Source of the DNA: an uncultured Flavobacteriales bacterium
GTDB lineage: Bacteria; Bacteroidota; Bacteroidia; Flavobacteriales_D; Sanyastnellaceae
Direction of reading: 5' to 3'
Length of the DNA stretch: 64,000 bases
Assembly (NCBI GenBank): GCA_938085425.1
Contig: CALKGQ010000018.1
Span: 59,906 to 123,905 of the forward strand
This document shows positions 17,271-25,191 of this stretch, in pieces. The position numbers and the translations under genes are program-made. The stretch's first letter is position 1. Each line of letters opens with the position of its first letter. Below the pieces are notes generated by a model. The model did no database searches. It worked only from the letters and a program-made list of their open reading frames with translations, and was not told the DNA's origin.

Positions 17271-18994
17271 CGCATTGCGTCCAGAACCTCCCGCTCCCCA
17301 ATCTGCAACCCCCCTTCCTCGTCCAATGCCGATGTGGCCAAAACACGGGCTTTGCCCAGCGGCGCCCAACGGGCCGCCCAAAACGGTGCCTCGTCTCGGT
17401 AAAGCCCCACGACTGGCGTGCCCAACGCCGAGGCCATGTGCAAAGGCCCTGTGCTGGAGGCAATCACCACATCCACGTGGCCAAGTTGAGCCAAGAGCTC
17501 AGAAAGGTCCCATTTGCCGACCGCATCGACCAAGCCAGCGGAAGAGGACAAGCCGGCAAGCCAGTCTTCCAACGGAGGGCGTTCACGCAAGGTCCCTGTG
17601 ACCACAACCCGCCACCCGTCCGCCAAAAGCAAATCGGCAAGTGCCTGAAACCGAGGCACGGACCATCCGTTGGCAGACCCATGGTTCCCAGGATGCAGCA
17701 AGGCTGTGGGCGCCTCACTGACTTCTGACGCACCGGTTACAGGAGAGGGCCACCCCACCAAAGACGGCCAATCGCTTGGCTCAGGGAAGCGCCACGCTGC
17801 GGGGACGTTGAGCCCATGGAGCAGCCTCAATCCCTGCAGCGTTTCATGCACGGGACGACGTCTTCGGCTGCGCCACATTCGGACATTGGCATGCCAAAGC
17901 CCCGACCATCTCCGCCCTGTGGCCACGCGGACCGGAACGTCGCATTTTGCAGCTGCAGCCATCAAAGTCGGCTCTGGAAAAGCAAACACAACCGCATCCA
18001 AATTTTGCAGCCACGACAGGGCATTCCCTTCGTCCTCTGGAGACCATGTTTGGACTTCATCCACGTGTTGAGACATGCTTGCCAACGCGCTCGCATACGG
18101 CCGGCACACCCAAATGACTTCCATGTCGGGTTGATGCCATTTCAAAGCCCCGGCCAAAGGCAAGGTCAAAACATTGTCCCCCAAGCCATCTGTGCGCACC
18201 ACAGCCACGCGTTTCAGCGGTCGACGGCGGTCCAATGCCGACACTTGCCGCCACTTCCAAAAGGCCGCCAACGCACTCCATCTGGCAATGTCCCATCCCG
18301 TGCGTCCATCTTTCCATCCCGATTGGACCCCAAACTGCTTGGTCCACTGAAACACCGCGCGGGCCCATGGCTTGATCCAGGAGCTTTTTACGCCCTTGAG
18401 CACGGCGTCTCTTGCCCCAAGCATCGAAAATTGTGCCAGCTGCCTCCAATGGTCAGGACGACGTGCATAGCTGAAGTGCAACAGGTCCGATGCCATCGGC
18501 ACCACCCTTCCCCCCTGGCTTGGGAGCCACTCCTCATGGAGCACCACCCCTGGTGCAGAGGTTTGCCACGCCCCCGCTCCTTTTCGCCAAAGTCGGGTTT
18601 TTCGGTCGGGGTACCAGCCGCTGTGGTGCACCCATTGTCCACAGTAGGAGGTTTTCCGCGGCATGGACCACGCCACTTCATATTCCTCCACAGTCGACAG
18701 ACCTTCCTTCCACTGCTTGATTTCCAACTGCAGTTCTCTCCCCAAGGCCTCATCGGCGTCCAGGCTCAGGACAAAAGGATGGGATGCTTGCTGGGCGGCC
18801 CAGTTTTTTTGGTCTGCATAAGAAGTGAAGGGACGGGAAAGAACCTTGGCGCCAAGGGACATGGCCAAATCCTGAGTGCCGTCGGTGGAGCCGGAATCGA
18901 CCACCACAACTTCATCCACAATGCCCACAAGGGATGCCAAGCACCTTGGAAGGTTCTCAACTTCATTGTGGGCGATGATGACTGCACTCAGCAC
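17249..18994 (-). CDS. Fused GT2 (WaaE-like) and GT9 (heptosyltransferase-like) glycosyltransferase
   Basis: A 581-residue protein joining two glycosyltransferases. Residues 1 to about 250 are a family 2 enzyme of the LPS-core WaaE/KdtX type: SAVIIAHNEVENLPRCLAS, VVDSGSTDGT, SLDADEA with the metal-binding D79-A-D81, then YPDRKTRLWRKG. From about 262 follows a family 9 ADP-heptose-type GT-B enzyme: VAVVRTDGLGDNVLTLPLAGALK, LLHPGNHGSANGWSVPRFQALADLL and IASSTGPLHMASALGTPVVGLY. Both halves look intact. It starts with GTG, supported by TACCTTCG five bases upstream. Its 3' end overlaps the convergent O-antigen ligase-like gene. These domains usually come from separate genes, so the fusion could couple two consecutive LPS core transfers. 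Confidence 0.9.
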   Translation of the reverse strand: MLSAVIIAHNEVENLPRCLASLVGIVDEVVVVDSGSTDGTQDLAMSLGAKVLSRPFTSYADQKNWAAQQASHPFVLSLDADEALGRELQLEIKQWKEGLSTVEEYEVAWSMPRKTSYCGQWVHHSGWYPDRKTRLWRKGAGAWQTSAPGVVLHEEWLPSQGGRVVPMASDLLHFSYARRPDHWRQLAQFSMLGARDAVLKGVKSSWIKPWARAVFQWTKQFGVQSGWKDGRTGWDIARWSALAAFWKWRQVSALDRRRPLKRVAVVRTDGLGDNVLTLPLAGALKWHQPDMEVIWVCRPYASALASMSQHVDEVQTWSPEDEGNALSWLQNLDAVVFAFPEPTLMAAAAKCDVPVRVATGRRWSGLWHANVRMWRSRRRRPVHETLQGLRLLHGLNVPAAWRFPEPSDWPSLVGWPSPVTGASEVSEAPTALLHPGNHGSANGWSVPRFQALADLLLADGWRVVVTGTLRERPPLEDWLAGLSSSAGLVDAVGKWDLSELLAQLGHVDVVIASSTGPLHMASALGTPVVGLYRDEAPFWAARWAPLGKARVLATSALDEEGGLQIGEREVLDAMRQLVLRG

Positions 18995-18999
18995 AAGGG

Positions 19000-19007
19000 C
19001 GAAGGTA
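19000..19007 (-). promoter_or_regulatory. -7 element of the fused glycosyltransferase, predicted leaderless GTG start
   Basis: TACCTTCG on the minus strand, five bases (CCCTT), then GTG 18994. No clear TTG box lies at 17-23 bases upstream. Confidence 0.6.
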
Positions 19008-19064
19008 GTCGGGAACGGGGGTTTTTGTGGAAAACCTCTCGACCTGCTCGAAGGGGCGATGGCG

Positions 19065-19072
19065 TAATTTTG
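19065..19072 (+). promoter_or_regulatory. purD -7 element, predicted leaderless
   Basis: TAATTTTG, a perfect TAnnTTTG, then AGTCC and ATG 19078. No TTG is present at the usual spacing. Confidence 0.65.
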
Positions 19073-19077
19073 AGTCC

Positions 19078-20355
19078 ATGAACGTGTTGCTCATCGGCTC
19101 AGGAGGCAGAGAACATGCCCTCGCATGGAAATTGCTTCAGAGTTCCTTTCTTACCCAATTGTTTGTCGCACCAGGCAATGCTGGGACCGCGGAGTTGGCC
19201 ACCAACCTCAAGGTGGATGTGAACAACCACAACGCCGTCAGCCGTGCGGTCAAAAAACACAACATTGGTCTTGTGGTGGTGGGGCCTGAAGCGCCTCTGG
19301 TGAATGGATTGGTGGACCACTTGCAGGATTGCGGGAAGCACCCTGAGTTGGTGGTCGTAGGACCGCGGGCGGCAGGCGCCCAGCTCGAGGGCAGCAAGTC
19401 CTTCGCCAAGGAGTTCATGAAGCGCCACAACATCCCAACAGCCGCGTACGGCGCATTCGACGGGGAACAGGTGAAAGAAGCCGTGGCCTTCCTGGCCAAA
19501 ATGAAGGCCCCGTATGTGTTGAAGGCCGATGGCCTTGCGGCTGGAAAAGGCGTCATCATCACTGACGACCTATCAGAGGCCGAGTCCGTGGTGAAGGACA
19601 TGTTGTCGGGTTCTTCCTTTGGCGAGGCGGGAAGGCGCGTGGTCATTGAGCATTTCATGGATGGCATCGAATGCAGCATGTTTGTCGTGACCGATGGGAA
19701 GGCCTACCACTTGTTGCCTTCCGCCAAGGACTACAAACGCATAGGCGAGGGAGACACAGGACCGAACACAGGTGGAATGGGGGCCGTCAGCCCAGTGCCG
19801 TTCATGGATGCCGAGTTTCATGAGAAGGCGATCAACCAAATCATCATCCCCACAGTCAAAGGACTTGCGGCGGACGACATCCCTTACAACGGGTTCATCT
19901 TCTTTGGGTTGATGAAGGTTGGGGGCGATCCCTACGTGGTCGAATACAATTGCCGCTTGGGCGACCCTGAAACCGAAGTGATCGTGCCCCGCATCCAATC
20001 GGATCTCTTGCATTTGTTCGAGAACATGGGGGCGGGATTGCTGAGTGAATACCACCTGCAAATCGACCCCAAAACCTGTTCTACGGTCATGCTTGTGTCT
20101 GAAGGCTATCCTGGCAACTATGCCAAAGGGAAGTCGATCACCGTTCCCGAACGAATGGAAAAGGACACCCTGCTCTTCCACAGCGGCACTGGAACATCAA
20201 GGGGAAATACCGTGACTTCAGGGGGTCGGGTGTTGGCCTGTTCTGCATTGGCAGCCACACCAGAAAATGCACTCAAGAAGAGCTACGCTTTGGCCGACGC
20301 CGTGTCATTCACTGGCAAAGCCTACCGCAAGGACATCGGACAAGACATCCTTTGA
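19078..20355 (+). CDS. purD: Phosphoribosylamine-glycine ligase (GAR synthetase)
   Basis: A 425-residue ATP-grasp enzyme that joins glycine to 5-phosphoribosylamine, step two of de novo purine synthesis. It begins with the diagnostic MNVLLIGSGGREHALAWKL and contains the VVGPEAPLVNGLVDHL, SKSFAKEFMKRHNIPTA, PYVLKADGLAAGKGV (ATP-grasp lysine) and FFGLMKVGG...EYNCRLGDPETE (metal-binding) motifs. Length and ends match the family. ATG 19078 sits five bases after a TAnnTTTG box, so an upstream in-frame ATG can be discarded. The gene is alone in its direction, convergent with the small membrane protein gene ten bases after its stop. Confidence 0.98.
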   Translation: MNVLLIGSGGREHALAWKLLQSSFLTQLFVAPGNAGTAELATNLKVDVNNHNAVSRAVKKHNIGLVVVGPEAPLVNGLVDHLQDCGKHPELVVVGPRAAGAQLEGSKSFAKEFMKRHNIPTAAYGAFDGEQVKEAVAFLAKMKAPYVLKADGLAAGKGVIITDDLSEAESVVKDMLSGSSFGEAGRRVVIEHFMDGIECSMFVVTDGKAYHLLPSAKDYKRIGEGDTGPNTGGMGAVSPVPFMDAEFHEKAINQIIIPTVKGLAADDIPYNGFIFFGLMKVGGDPYVVEYNCRLGDPETEVIVPRIQSDLLHLFENMGAGLLSEYHLQIDPKTCSTVMLVSEGYPGNYAKGKSITVPERMEKDTLLFHSGTGTSRGNTVTSGGRVLACSALAATPENALKKSYALADAVSFTGKAYRKDIGQDIL

Positions 20356-20365
20356 GCGGCTGCCG

Positions 20366-20554
20366 TCACATCAAGGTCCCGTCCTTCTCTGCGCGGGAGT
20401 TGTACTTGGACTGAAGGCGCAACCAAAAGACGAGGCCCGCTCCTCCCAAGGCAATCACTCCCCAGTTCGCTCCGTCGCTGATGGGCAGCAATACCGTCTG
20501 AAAGGTCCATTCGACGAATTGGGCCACAGGGGTGATGATGTCTTGTGTGTTCAT
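20366..20554 (-). CDS. Small single-span membrane protein, 62 residues
   Basis: The protein starts MNTQDIITPVAQFVEWTFQ, has a hydrophobic segment at about 20-50 (TVLLPISDGANWGVIALGGAGLVFWL) and ends with a charged tail (RLQSKYNSRAEKDGTLM). It resembles the small uncharacterised DUF6341-type proteins of Flavobacteriia in size and in the helix-Asn-Trp-helix-FWL pattern, but the resemblance is weak. An upstream in-frame extension is unlikely because a TATTTTTG promoter lies between it and the chosen ATG. It is convergent with purD and divergent from the giant surface protein gene. Confidence 0.6.
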   Translation of the reverse strand: MNTQDIITPVAQFVEWTFQTVLLPISDGANWGVIALGGAGLVFWLRLQSKYNSRAEKDGTLM

Positions 20555-20571
20555 GGCGTTGGTTTGCGCCA

Positions 20572-20579
20572 CAAAAATA
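20572..20579 (-). promoter_or_regulatory. Promoter -7 element of the small membrane protein gene
   Basis: TATTTTTG on the minus strand (perfect TAnnTTTG) lies 17 bases before ATG 20554, with a TTTC about 19 bases further upstream. The predicted mRNA leader is about 11 bases. Confidence 0.5.
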
Positions 20580-20655
20580 CGCAAGGCCCCGAGAAATGAA
20601 ACCTTCAAGGACATGAGTGCGTAAGGAGAAGCCAAACCCTATCAGCACGATTGCC

Positions 20656-23600
20656 ATGAGAGCGTTACTTACCCCCTTTGCGATGTTGTTTTCCCTTGTG
20701 ATTTGGGGACAAACCTCACAACATCCTTTCCCCGAATTTTCTCAAGAGACTGTGGATCAAGCCGTCTTGGCTTGGGAACAGAAACGTTCCTCTGAGCAAG
20801 AAGAAGTTTCTGTTGCACCCAGAGCCGCCATGGAAATGGCCGCGGCCTCGAGCCGCGTCATGTCCATTCATTCTGTGAAGCGCGGGGCATGGAGCGATGC
20901 CACGACCTGGGATTGCCAGTGCATTCCTGCAGCAGGTGATATGGTTCAAGTGCACCACGAAGTTGGATTGTCCGAAGATGCCAACTGCAACTCATTGACG
21001 GTAACGTCCTCCGGCCAAGTGTTTGACGCGGAAGACGTCACATTGACGTTGAGCGGTGATTTGGTGGCCCTTGGATCTATGAACTTGGAGGGGGTTCATT
21101 TGGCTTTCACTGGAGAAGGCTTCGACCACACCATGGCCGCACATGCAACAGTGGCCCGTTTGATCGCCCAACCTGGAGCATCCCTCAGCATTGAGGGAGA
21201 TGTCGTGGTGACAGAAAGGGCCACGGCCGACAATGCCACCATCACTGTGGACCCTGATGGCAGCTTGACCTTGGGCAATGGCCCCTTGGGGCGTGCTTCA
21301 GCATTGCGTCCAGGAACTGGAGAAATCCTTGGCTTGGTGACCCGTGAAATCATTTTGCCTGCCACGGCCAACCACGGCACCTTGAATACTGTGGAACAAC
21401 GAATCGCACTCGGATTGGAAGGGGTTACTGTGGACCAATTCATTGGTGACATCCCTACTTGGGGTTTTGACGGTGCCGACTCCGCGGAAGGATGGTCCAA
21501 CCTCGGTTTCTGGGATGTCAACTCTGCTTGGAGCTACAAGCAAATCACCTCCGTTCACGACTCTCTCCCTGTCGTCCAAGGAATCTACCTTGCATTGGCT
21601 CCTGCTGAATCTTACACCCTGACATTCAAAGGCACCTTGCCAGGCAAAGAAGTTGCGTTGGACATCCCATTAGACCTATATCCCGCAGTATTTGGAAACC
21701 CCCTCAACGCCCCATACAACCTCAACGCGATTGGGTCAGAAAACGACAGCAAAGCCATGGACCTCAGCTGCTGGAACATCGAAACTTTGCAATTCGACAC
21801 CCATGTCCAAGGGCACTCGACGAATGGCCTTAATGGCGTCTTGAACCCCAACACCACTTGCCAAGTCTTGCCAAGCGAAAACTTGGCCCTTGAGTTCTCT
21901 TCCGATGACGTCGATCTGACGGAAGGCACGAATTTTTCGGAAGATCGAGGTCGACTTGTGTTTTCTCTTTCCAACCAGTCGGGTTACTCAGACGAGGCTC
22001 TGCTGCTCTTGGCCGACAGCGCTTCCACGGGCTTCGTCTCCGCGGAAGATGGTCGAAACACCAAGTCTTGGTCTGCCTCATGTGATCTGTACTTGTTGGA
22101 CGAAAACAACAACCGCATGGCAATCAATCAAGTTGATTTTGCCCGTGAAGCCATGCATTCTTACGAACTCGTGCTTGCGGCCAACAACCCCATTGATGCA
22201 GAATATTCTGTCGACATCCGTTCGATGAATTGGACAGAGGGTTGTGTGCAGTTCACAATGGCTGGCGAGACCACAGCGCGTCCCCTCGTGGAAGGTCACT
22301 TGACCGATGTGATCCTCGATTCTGAAGCCAACAGCACCTACACCATTGGACAAGTGCACGTCATTCCTGAAGTCCGAGACATTTCCGTTTCTCCGGGATG
22401 TGAAGGATTGGGCAGTCCAATGATTGAGGTCATCCCCAACGGGGAGGGGCCATGGACCGTGGCACTGACAGACAGCCAAGGCATCGCCTACGAAGGTGAA
22501 AGCGACAATGGACTGACTTGGGTGTTTGAGGACTTGCCCTCTGGAGAATTCATGTACGAAGTCCAGAATGAAGGCTCCTTCGTTTGTGGATCCCAGGTGG
22601 GACAGCAACGTGTGATCCGTCCCACCAGGATGGTGTTTTCACACGACCTTCAGCACGACTGTGGTGAAGGAGGAGCAGCCATGGCCCAGGCCACAGGTGG
22701 CTCTGGAAGCATCGCCTATGCTTGGTCCAATGGCGCAGAAGGAAATGCCGTGGAAGGAGTTGAGGGAGGCGACTACACCCTGGTGGCCACCGACGACTTT
22801 GGTTGCCGCGACACCCTCCTCTTGACCGTCTTGACTTCTCCCGAAATCGATGTGATGGCCTTGGATGGAGATTGTGAAGGGTTGAGCCTTTCGGCCATCG
22901 AAGTCAACAGCGACAATGCAGATGCCAAGTGGGACGTGGAGATCCGCGACGCCTCAGGTGCTGTGGTGCGCTCCGCGATGGACAGCTCTACCCCCATCTT
23001 CTTCGATGGGTTGCCAACGGATGAGTACACCGTTCAAGCCTTGGTGTTGGGCGAGTATGGCTGCGACGCCCAACGTGAGGAGGCATCTATCGTTCAGCCC
23101 ATTCCCATGGCCCTTGAATTGGCGACCGTCACCCAGTGTGACGATGCCCAACTTGGGTCCATTGAGGCTGACGTGGAGGGAGGAGTGAATCCAGAGATCT
23201 CCGTTTGGAACGACAACGGAACAGAGGTCGACCCAGACGCATTGTTGGCGGGTCAGTACACCGTTGAGGTCCAGGATGAGGACGGGTGCACCAAGGTGTC
23301 ACAAGCCACTGTAGAGATGTCTCCACAGATGGAAGTGAACGTGCTCGACGCCAGCTGTCACGGTCAAGGCGAAATTGGGTTTGCATTGACCGGCGATGCT
23401 GGGACCACCTGGAACATCTCCGTGCAGAACGCTCAAGGAACCTCGATGTTTGAAGACGTGGCCTCCAACGGAACAGAAGAGATCTTGGGATTGGCCCAAG
23501 GCACTTACACCGTTTCCACCCAGTCCAATGCAGAGGACGGCTGTCCTGCCAAAACCACCATTGCGGCCATGGGCGAGGCTTCCGACTTGGACGTGGAGGT

Positions 23601-24369
23601 GCACACCACGGCCATGGAGTGCGGGGACGAGGAGAGCGGAGAAATCCAATTGACGGTCTCCGGTGCCATCGGTCAGACAAGCATCGATTGGAGCCACGGT
23701 GTCCAGGGCACTTTCTTGGAAGGATTGTCCGGAGGGGAGTACGAGGCTGTGGTGATGGACGACAACGGATGCACCGAGGTGGTTCGTGTCCAGCTGGACG
23801 AGACCCCAACGGTACGGGCCGACTTTGTGGCCCCCACCGGTGGCTTGACCGACGGGCAAGCAGGATCTGGCATGACGTTGAGTTTCACGAACACGTCAGA
23901 AGGAAACATCACTGGAAACACTTGGTACTTTGGCGACTCGGATGAGCCCAACTACGACCACCACTCCGTGCACACCTTTGCCGAGGCCGGGGCGTACGAT
24001 GTCTTTTTGAATGTGTGGAACGATCAGTGCAGCCATACCGTCCGCAAGACCGTGGTGGTCAGCGCCGGCGACAACCCCACGGAAGAAGACGAATGGAGCG
24101 ACGTGGTGTCGAACATCGCAGAAGGAAACCTGAGCCAAATTCAAGCACCCAGCACCACCGAAATGGGCTGGATGATGGACCTGGGTGCCGCAGCGGACGG
24201 CATGACCATGCATGCCATGGATTTGACTGGACGTGTGTTGTGCACGCCCATCCAAGCGGATGGTCAGGGTCAAATCTGGGTTGAAAAAGACCAATGGCCA
24301 GCTTTGGTGTTGCTTCGTTTGGTGCACGGACCGACCCAAACTGCACGGACTTGGAAAATGGTTCGGTAA
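20656..24369 (+). CDS. Giant SprB-like secreted surface protein with PKD and T9SS sorting domains
   Basis: A 1237-residue protein with a signal peptide (MRALLTPFAMLFSLVIWGQ). Residues about 77-105 (GAWSDATTWDCQCIPAAGDMVQVHHE) resemble the opening of G8-type beta-helix domains, followed by repetitive strand sequence. From about 600 to 1050 there are consecutive SprB-type repeats, each near 80-90 residues, with recurring patterns such as GSGSIAYAWSNGAEGNAVEGVEGGDYTLVATDDFGC and DWSHGVQGTFLEGLSGGEYEAVVMDDNGC. A PKD domain (about 1054-1136; TWYFGDSDEPNYDHHSVHTFAEAGAYDVFLNVW) precedes a C-terminal sorting tail ending TARTWKMVR. SprB repeats occur in gliding adhesins; an adhesive surface role is inferred. 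A GTG 13 codons upstream is a possible alternative start. Confidence 0.82.
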   Translation: MRALLTPFAMLFSLVIWGQTSQHPFPEFSQETVDQAVLAWEQKRSSEQEEVSVAPRAAMEMAAASSRVMSIHSVKRGAWSDATTWDCQCIPAAGDMVQVHHEVGLSEDANCNSLTVTSSGQVFDAEDVTLTLSGDLVALGSMNLEGVHLAFTGEGFDHTMAAHATVARLIAQPGASLSIEGDVVVTERATADNATITVDPDGSLTLGNGPLGRASALRPGTGEILGLVTREIILPATANHGTLNTVEQRIALGLEGVTVDQFIGDIPTWGFDGADSAEGWSNLGFWDVNSAWSYKQITSVHDSLPVVQGIYLALAPAESYTLTFKGTLPGKEVALDIPLDLYPAVFGNPLNAPYNLNAIGSENDSKAMDLSCWNIETLQFDTHVQGHSTNGLNGVLNPNTTCQVLPSENLALEFSSDDVDLTEGTNFSEDRGRLVFSLSNQSGYSDEALLLLADSASTGFVSAEDGRNTKSWSASCDLYLLDENNNRMAINQVDFAREAMHSYELVLAANNPIDAEYSVDIRSMNWTEGCVQFTMAGETTARPLVEGHLTDVILDSEANSTYTIGQVHVIPEVRDISVSPGCEGLGSPMIEVIPNGEGPWTVALTDSQGIAYEGESDNGLTWVFEDLPSGEFMYEVQNEGSFVCGSQVGQQRVIRPTRMVFSHDLQHDCGEGGAAMAQATGGSGSIAYAWSNGAEGNAVEGVEGGDYTLVATDDFGCRDTLLLTVLTSPEIDVMALDGDCEGLSLSAIEVNSDNADAKWDVEIRDASGAVVRSAMDSSTPIFFDGLPTDEYTVQALVLGEYGCDAQREEASIVQPIPMALELATVTQCDDAQLGSIEADVEGGVNPEISVWNDNGTEVDPDALLAGQYTVEVQDEDGCTKVSQATVEMSPQMEVNVLDASCHGQGEIGFALTGDAGTTWNISVQNAQGTSMFEDVASNGTEEILGLAQGTYTVSTQSNAEDGCPAKTTIAAMGEASDLDVEVHTTAMECGDEESGEIQLTVSGAIGQTSIDWSHGVQGTFLEGLSGGEYEAVVMDDNGCTEVVRVQLDETPTVRADFVAPTGGLTDGQAGSGMTLSFTNTSEGNITGNTWYFGDSDEPNYDHHSVHTFAEAGAYDVFLNVWNDQCSHTVRKTVVVSAGDNPTEEDEWSDVVSNIAEGNLSQIQAPSTTEMGWMMDLGAAADGMTMHAMDLTGRVLCTPIQADGQGQIWVEKDQWPALVLLRLVHGPTQTARTWKMVR

Positions 24370-24396
24370 GGACGTTCAGATGAAGGAGAGAATGCC

Positions 24397-24404
24397 GAAC
24401 TTCG
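24397..24404 (+). promoter_or_regulatory. purQ -7-like element, predicted leaderless
   Basis: GAACTTCG (G replacing the first T of TAnnTTnG), four bases TCCC, then ATG 24409. The last eleven bases before this ATG, CTTCGTCCC and flanks, are nearly those before the mlaE start. Confidence 0.5.
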
Positions 24405-24408
24405 TCCC

Positions 24409-25101
24409 ATGAAGATTGGTGTAGTCACCTTCCCCGGCTCGAATTGCGACATGGACATGGTCCACGCGCTGAGCCAAGACCTCGGCTTCAACGTGGTGCA
24501 ACTCTGGCACAAAGACAGAGATTTGCAAGGCGTTGAAGCCGTTGTCCTACCCGGCGGTTTCAGTTACGGGGATTACCTGCGCAGCGGCGCCATCGCACGC
24601 TTCTCTCCCATCATGGAGGAGGTCATTGCCTTTGCCAACAATGGCGGACGTGTATTGGGAGTATGCAATGGATTCCAAATCCTTTGTGAAGCGGGGCTCT
24701 TGCCAGGCACCTTGAGACACAACGAAAGCCGGAAGTTCATTTGCCGGAACGTGCACTTGAAGCCCGTCTCTCGCACCGCCCCTGTGTCCATGGGATGCGA
24801 CCCTGACACTCCCCTTTTGGTGCCCATCGCACACGGCGAAGGAAACTACTTCATTGGTGAAGAAGGTCTTCAGTCCCTGAAAGACAACGACCAGATCCTT
24901 TTCCAGTATTGCGATGAAGAAGGCAAGGTGAATGGCATGAGCAACCCCAATGGGGCATTGATGAACATCGCAGGCGTTTGCAACGAGGGGAAAAATGTTT
25001 TTGGCATGATGCCTCACCCTGAGCGTGCGTGCAGCGAAGACCTCGCCAATGCCGATGGAAAGGCCATTTTGATGGGCCTTGTCCAGGAGGTTTTGGCCTG
25101 A
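24409..25101 (+). CDS. purQ: Phosphoribosylformylglycinamidine synthase subunit I (glutaminase)
   Basis: A 230-residue class I glutamine amidotransferase that supplies ammonia to PurL for conversion of FGAR to FGAM in purine synthesis. It has VVTFPGSNCDMDM at the start, LPGGFSYGDYLRSGAIA, the nucleophile Cys86 in GVCNGFQILCEAGLLPG and the catalytic His-Glu pair in MMPHPERA. A separate PurQ implies the multi-subunit PurSLQ complex, not the single-chain FGAM synthase of many gamma-proteobacteria; purL and purS are not in this window. It lies 39 bases after the surface protein gene. Confidence 0.97.
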   Translation: MKIGVVTFPGSNCDMDMVHALSQDLGFNVVQLWHKDRDLQGVEAVVLPGGFSYGDYLRSGAIARFSPIMEEVIAFANNGGRVLGVCNGFQILCEAGLLPGTLRHNESRKFICRNVHLKPVSRTAPVSMGCDPDTPLLVPIAHGEGNYFIGEEGLQSLKDNDQILFQYCDEEGKVNGMSNPNGALMNIAGVCNEGKNVFGMMPHPERACSEDLANADGKAILMGLVQEVLA

Positions 25102-25152
25102 AGGGACGAGACCTGTTCTGAACATTTGGGGCCAAAGGAAACCTGAAGGGGT

Positions 25153-25160
25153 TAGATTTG
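25153..25160 (+). promoter_or_regulatory. dxs promoter -7 element
   Basis: TAGATTTG, a perfect TAnnTTTG, lies 31 bases before ATG 25192, with TTTG (25125-25128) 24 bases upstream as the -33 box. The predicted leader is about 25 bases. Confidence 0.6.
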
Positions 25161-25191
25161 TTACAATCCCTCAACATCTGATTTGAACCCC

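Noticed and set aside
17816..19081. 421-codon open frame on the plus strand opposite the fusion glycosyltransferase
   Set aside because: Antisense to a gene with two intact glycosyltransferase domains; the product is low-complexity and Pro/His/Arg-rich.
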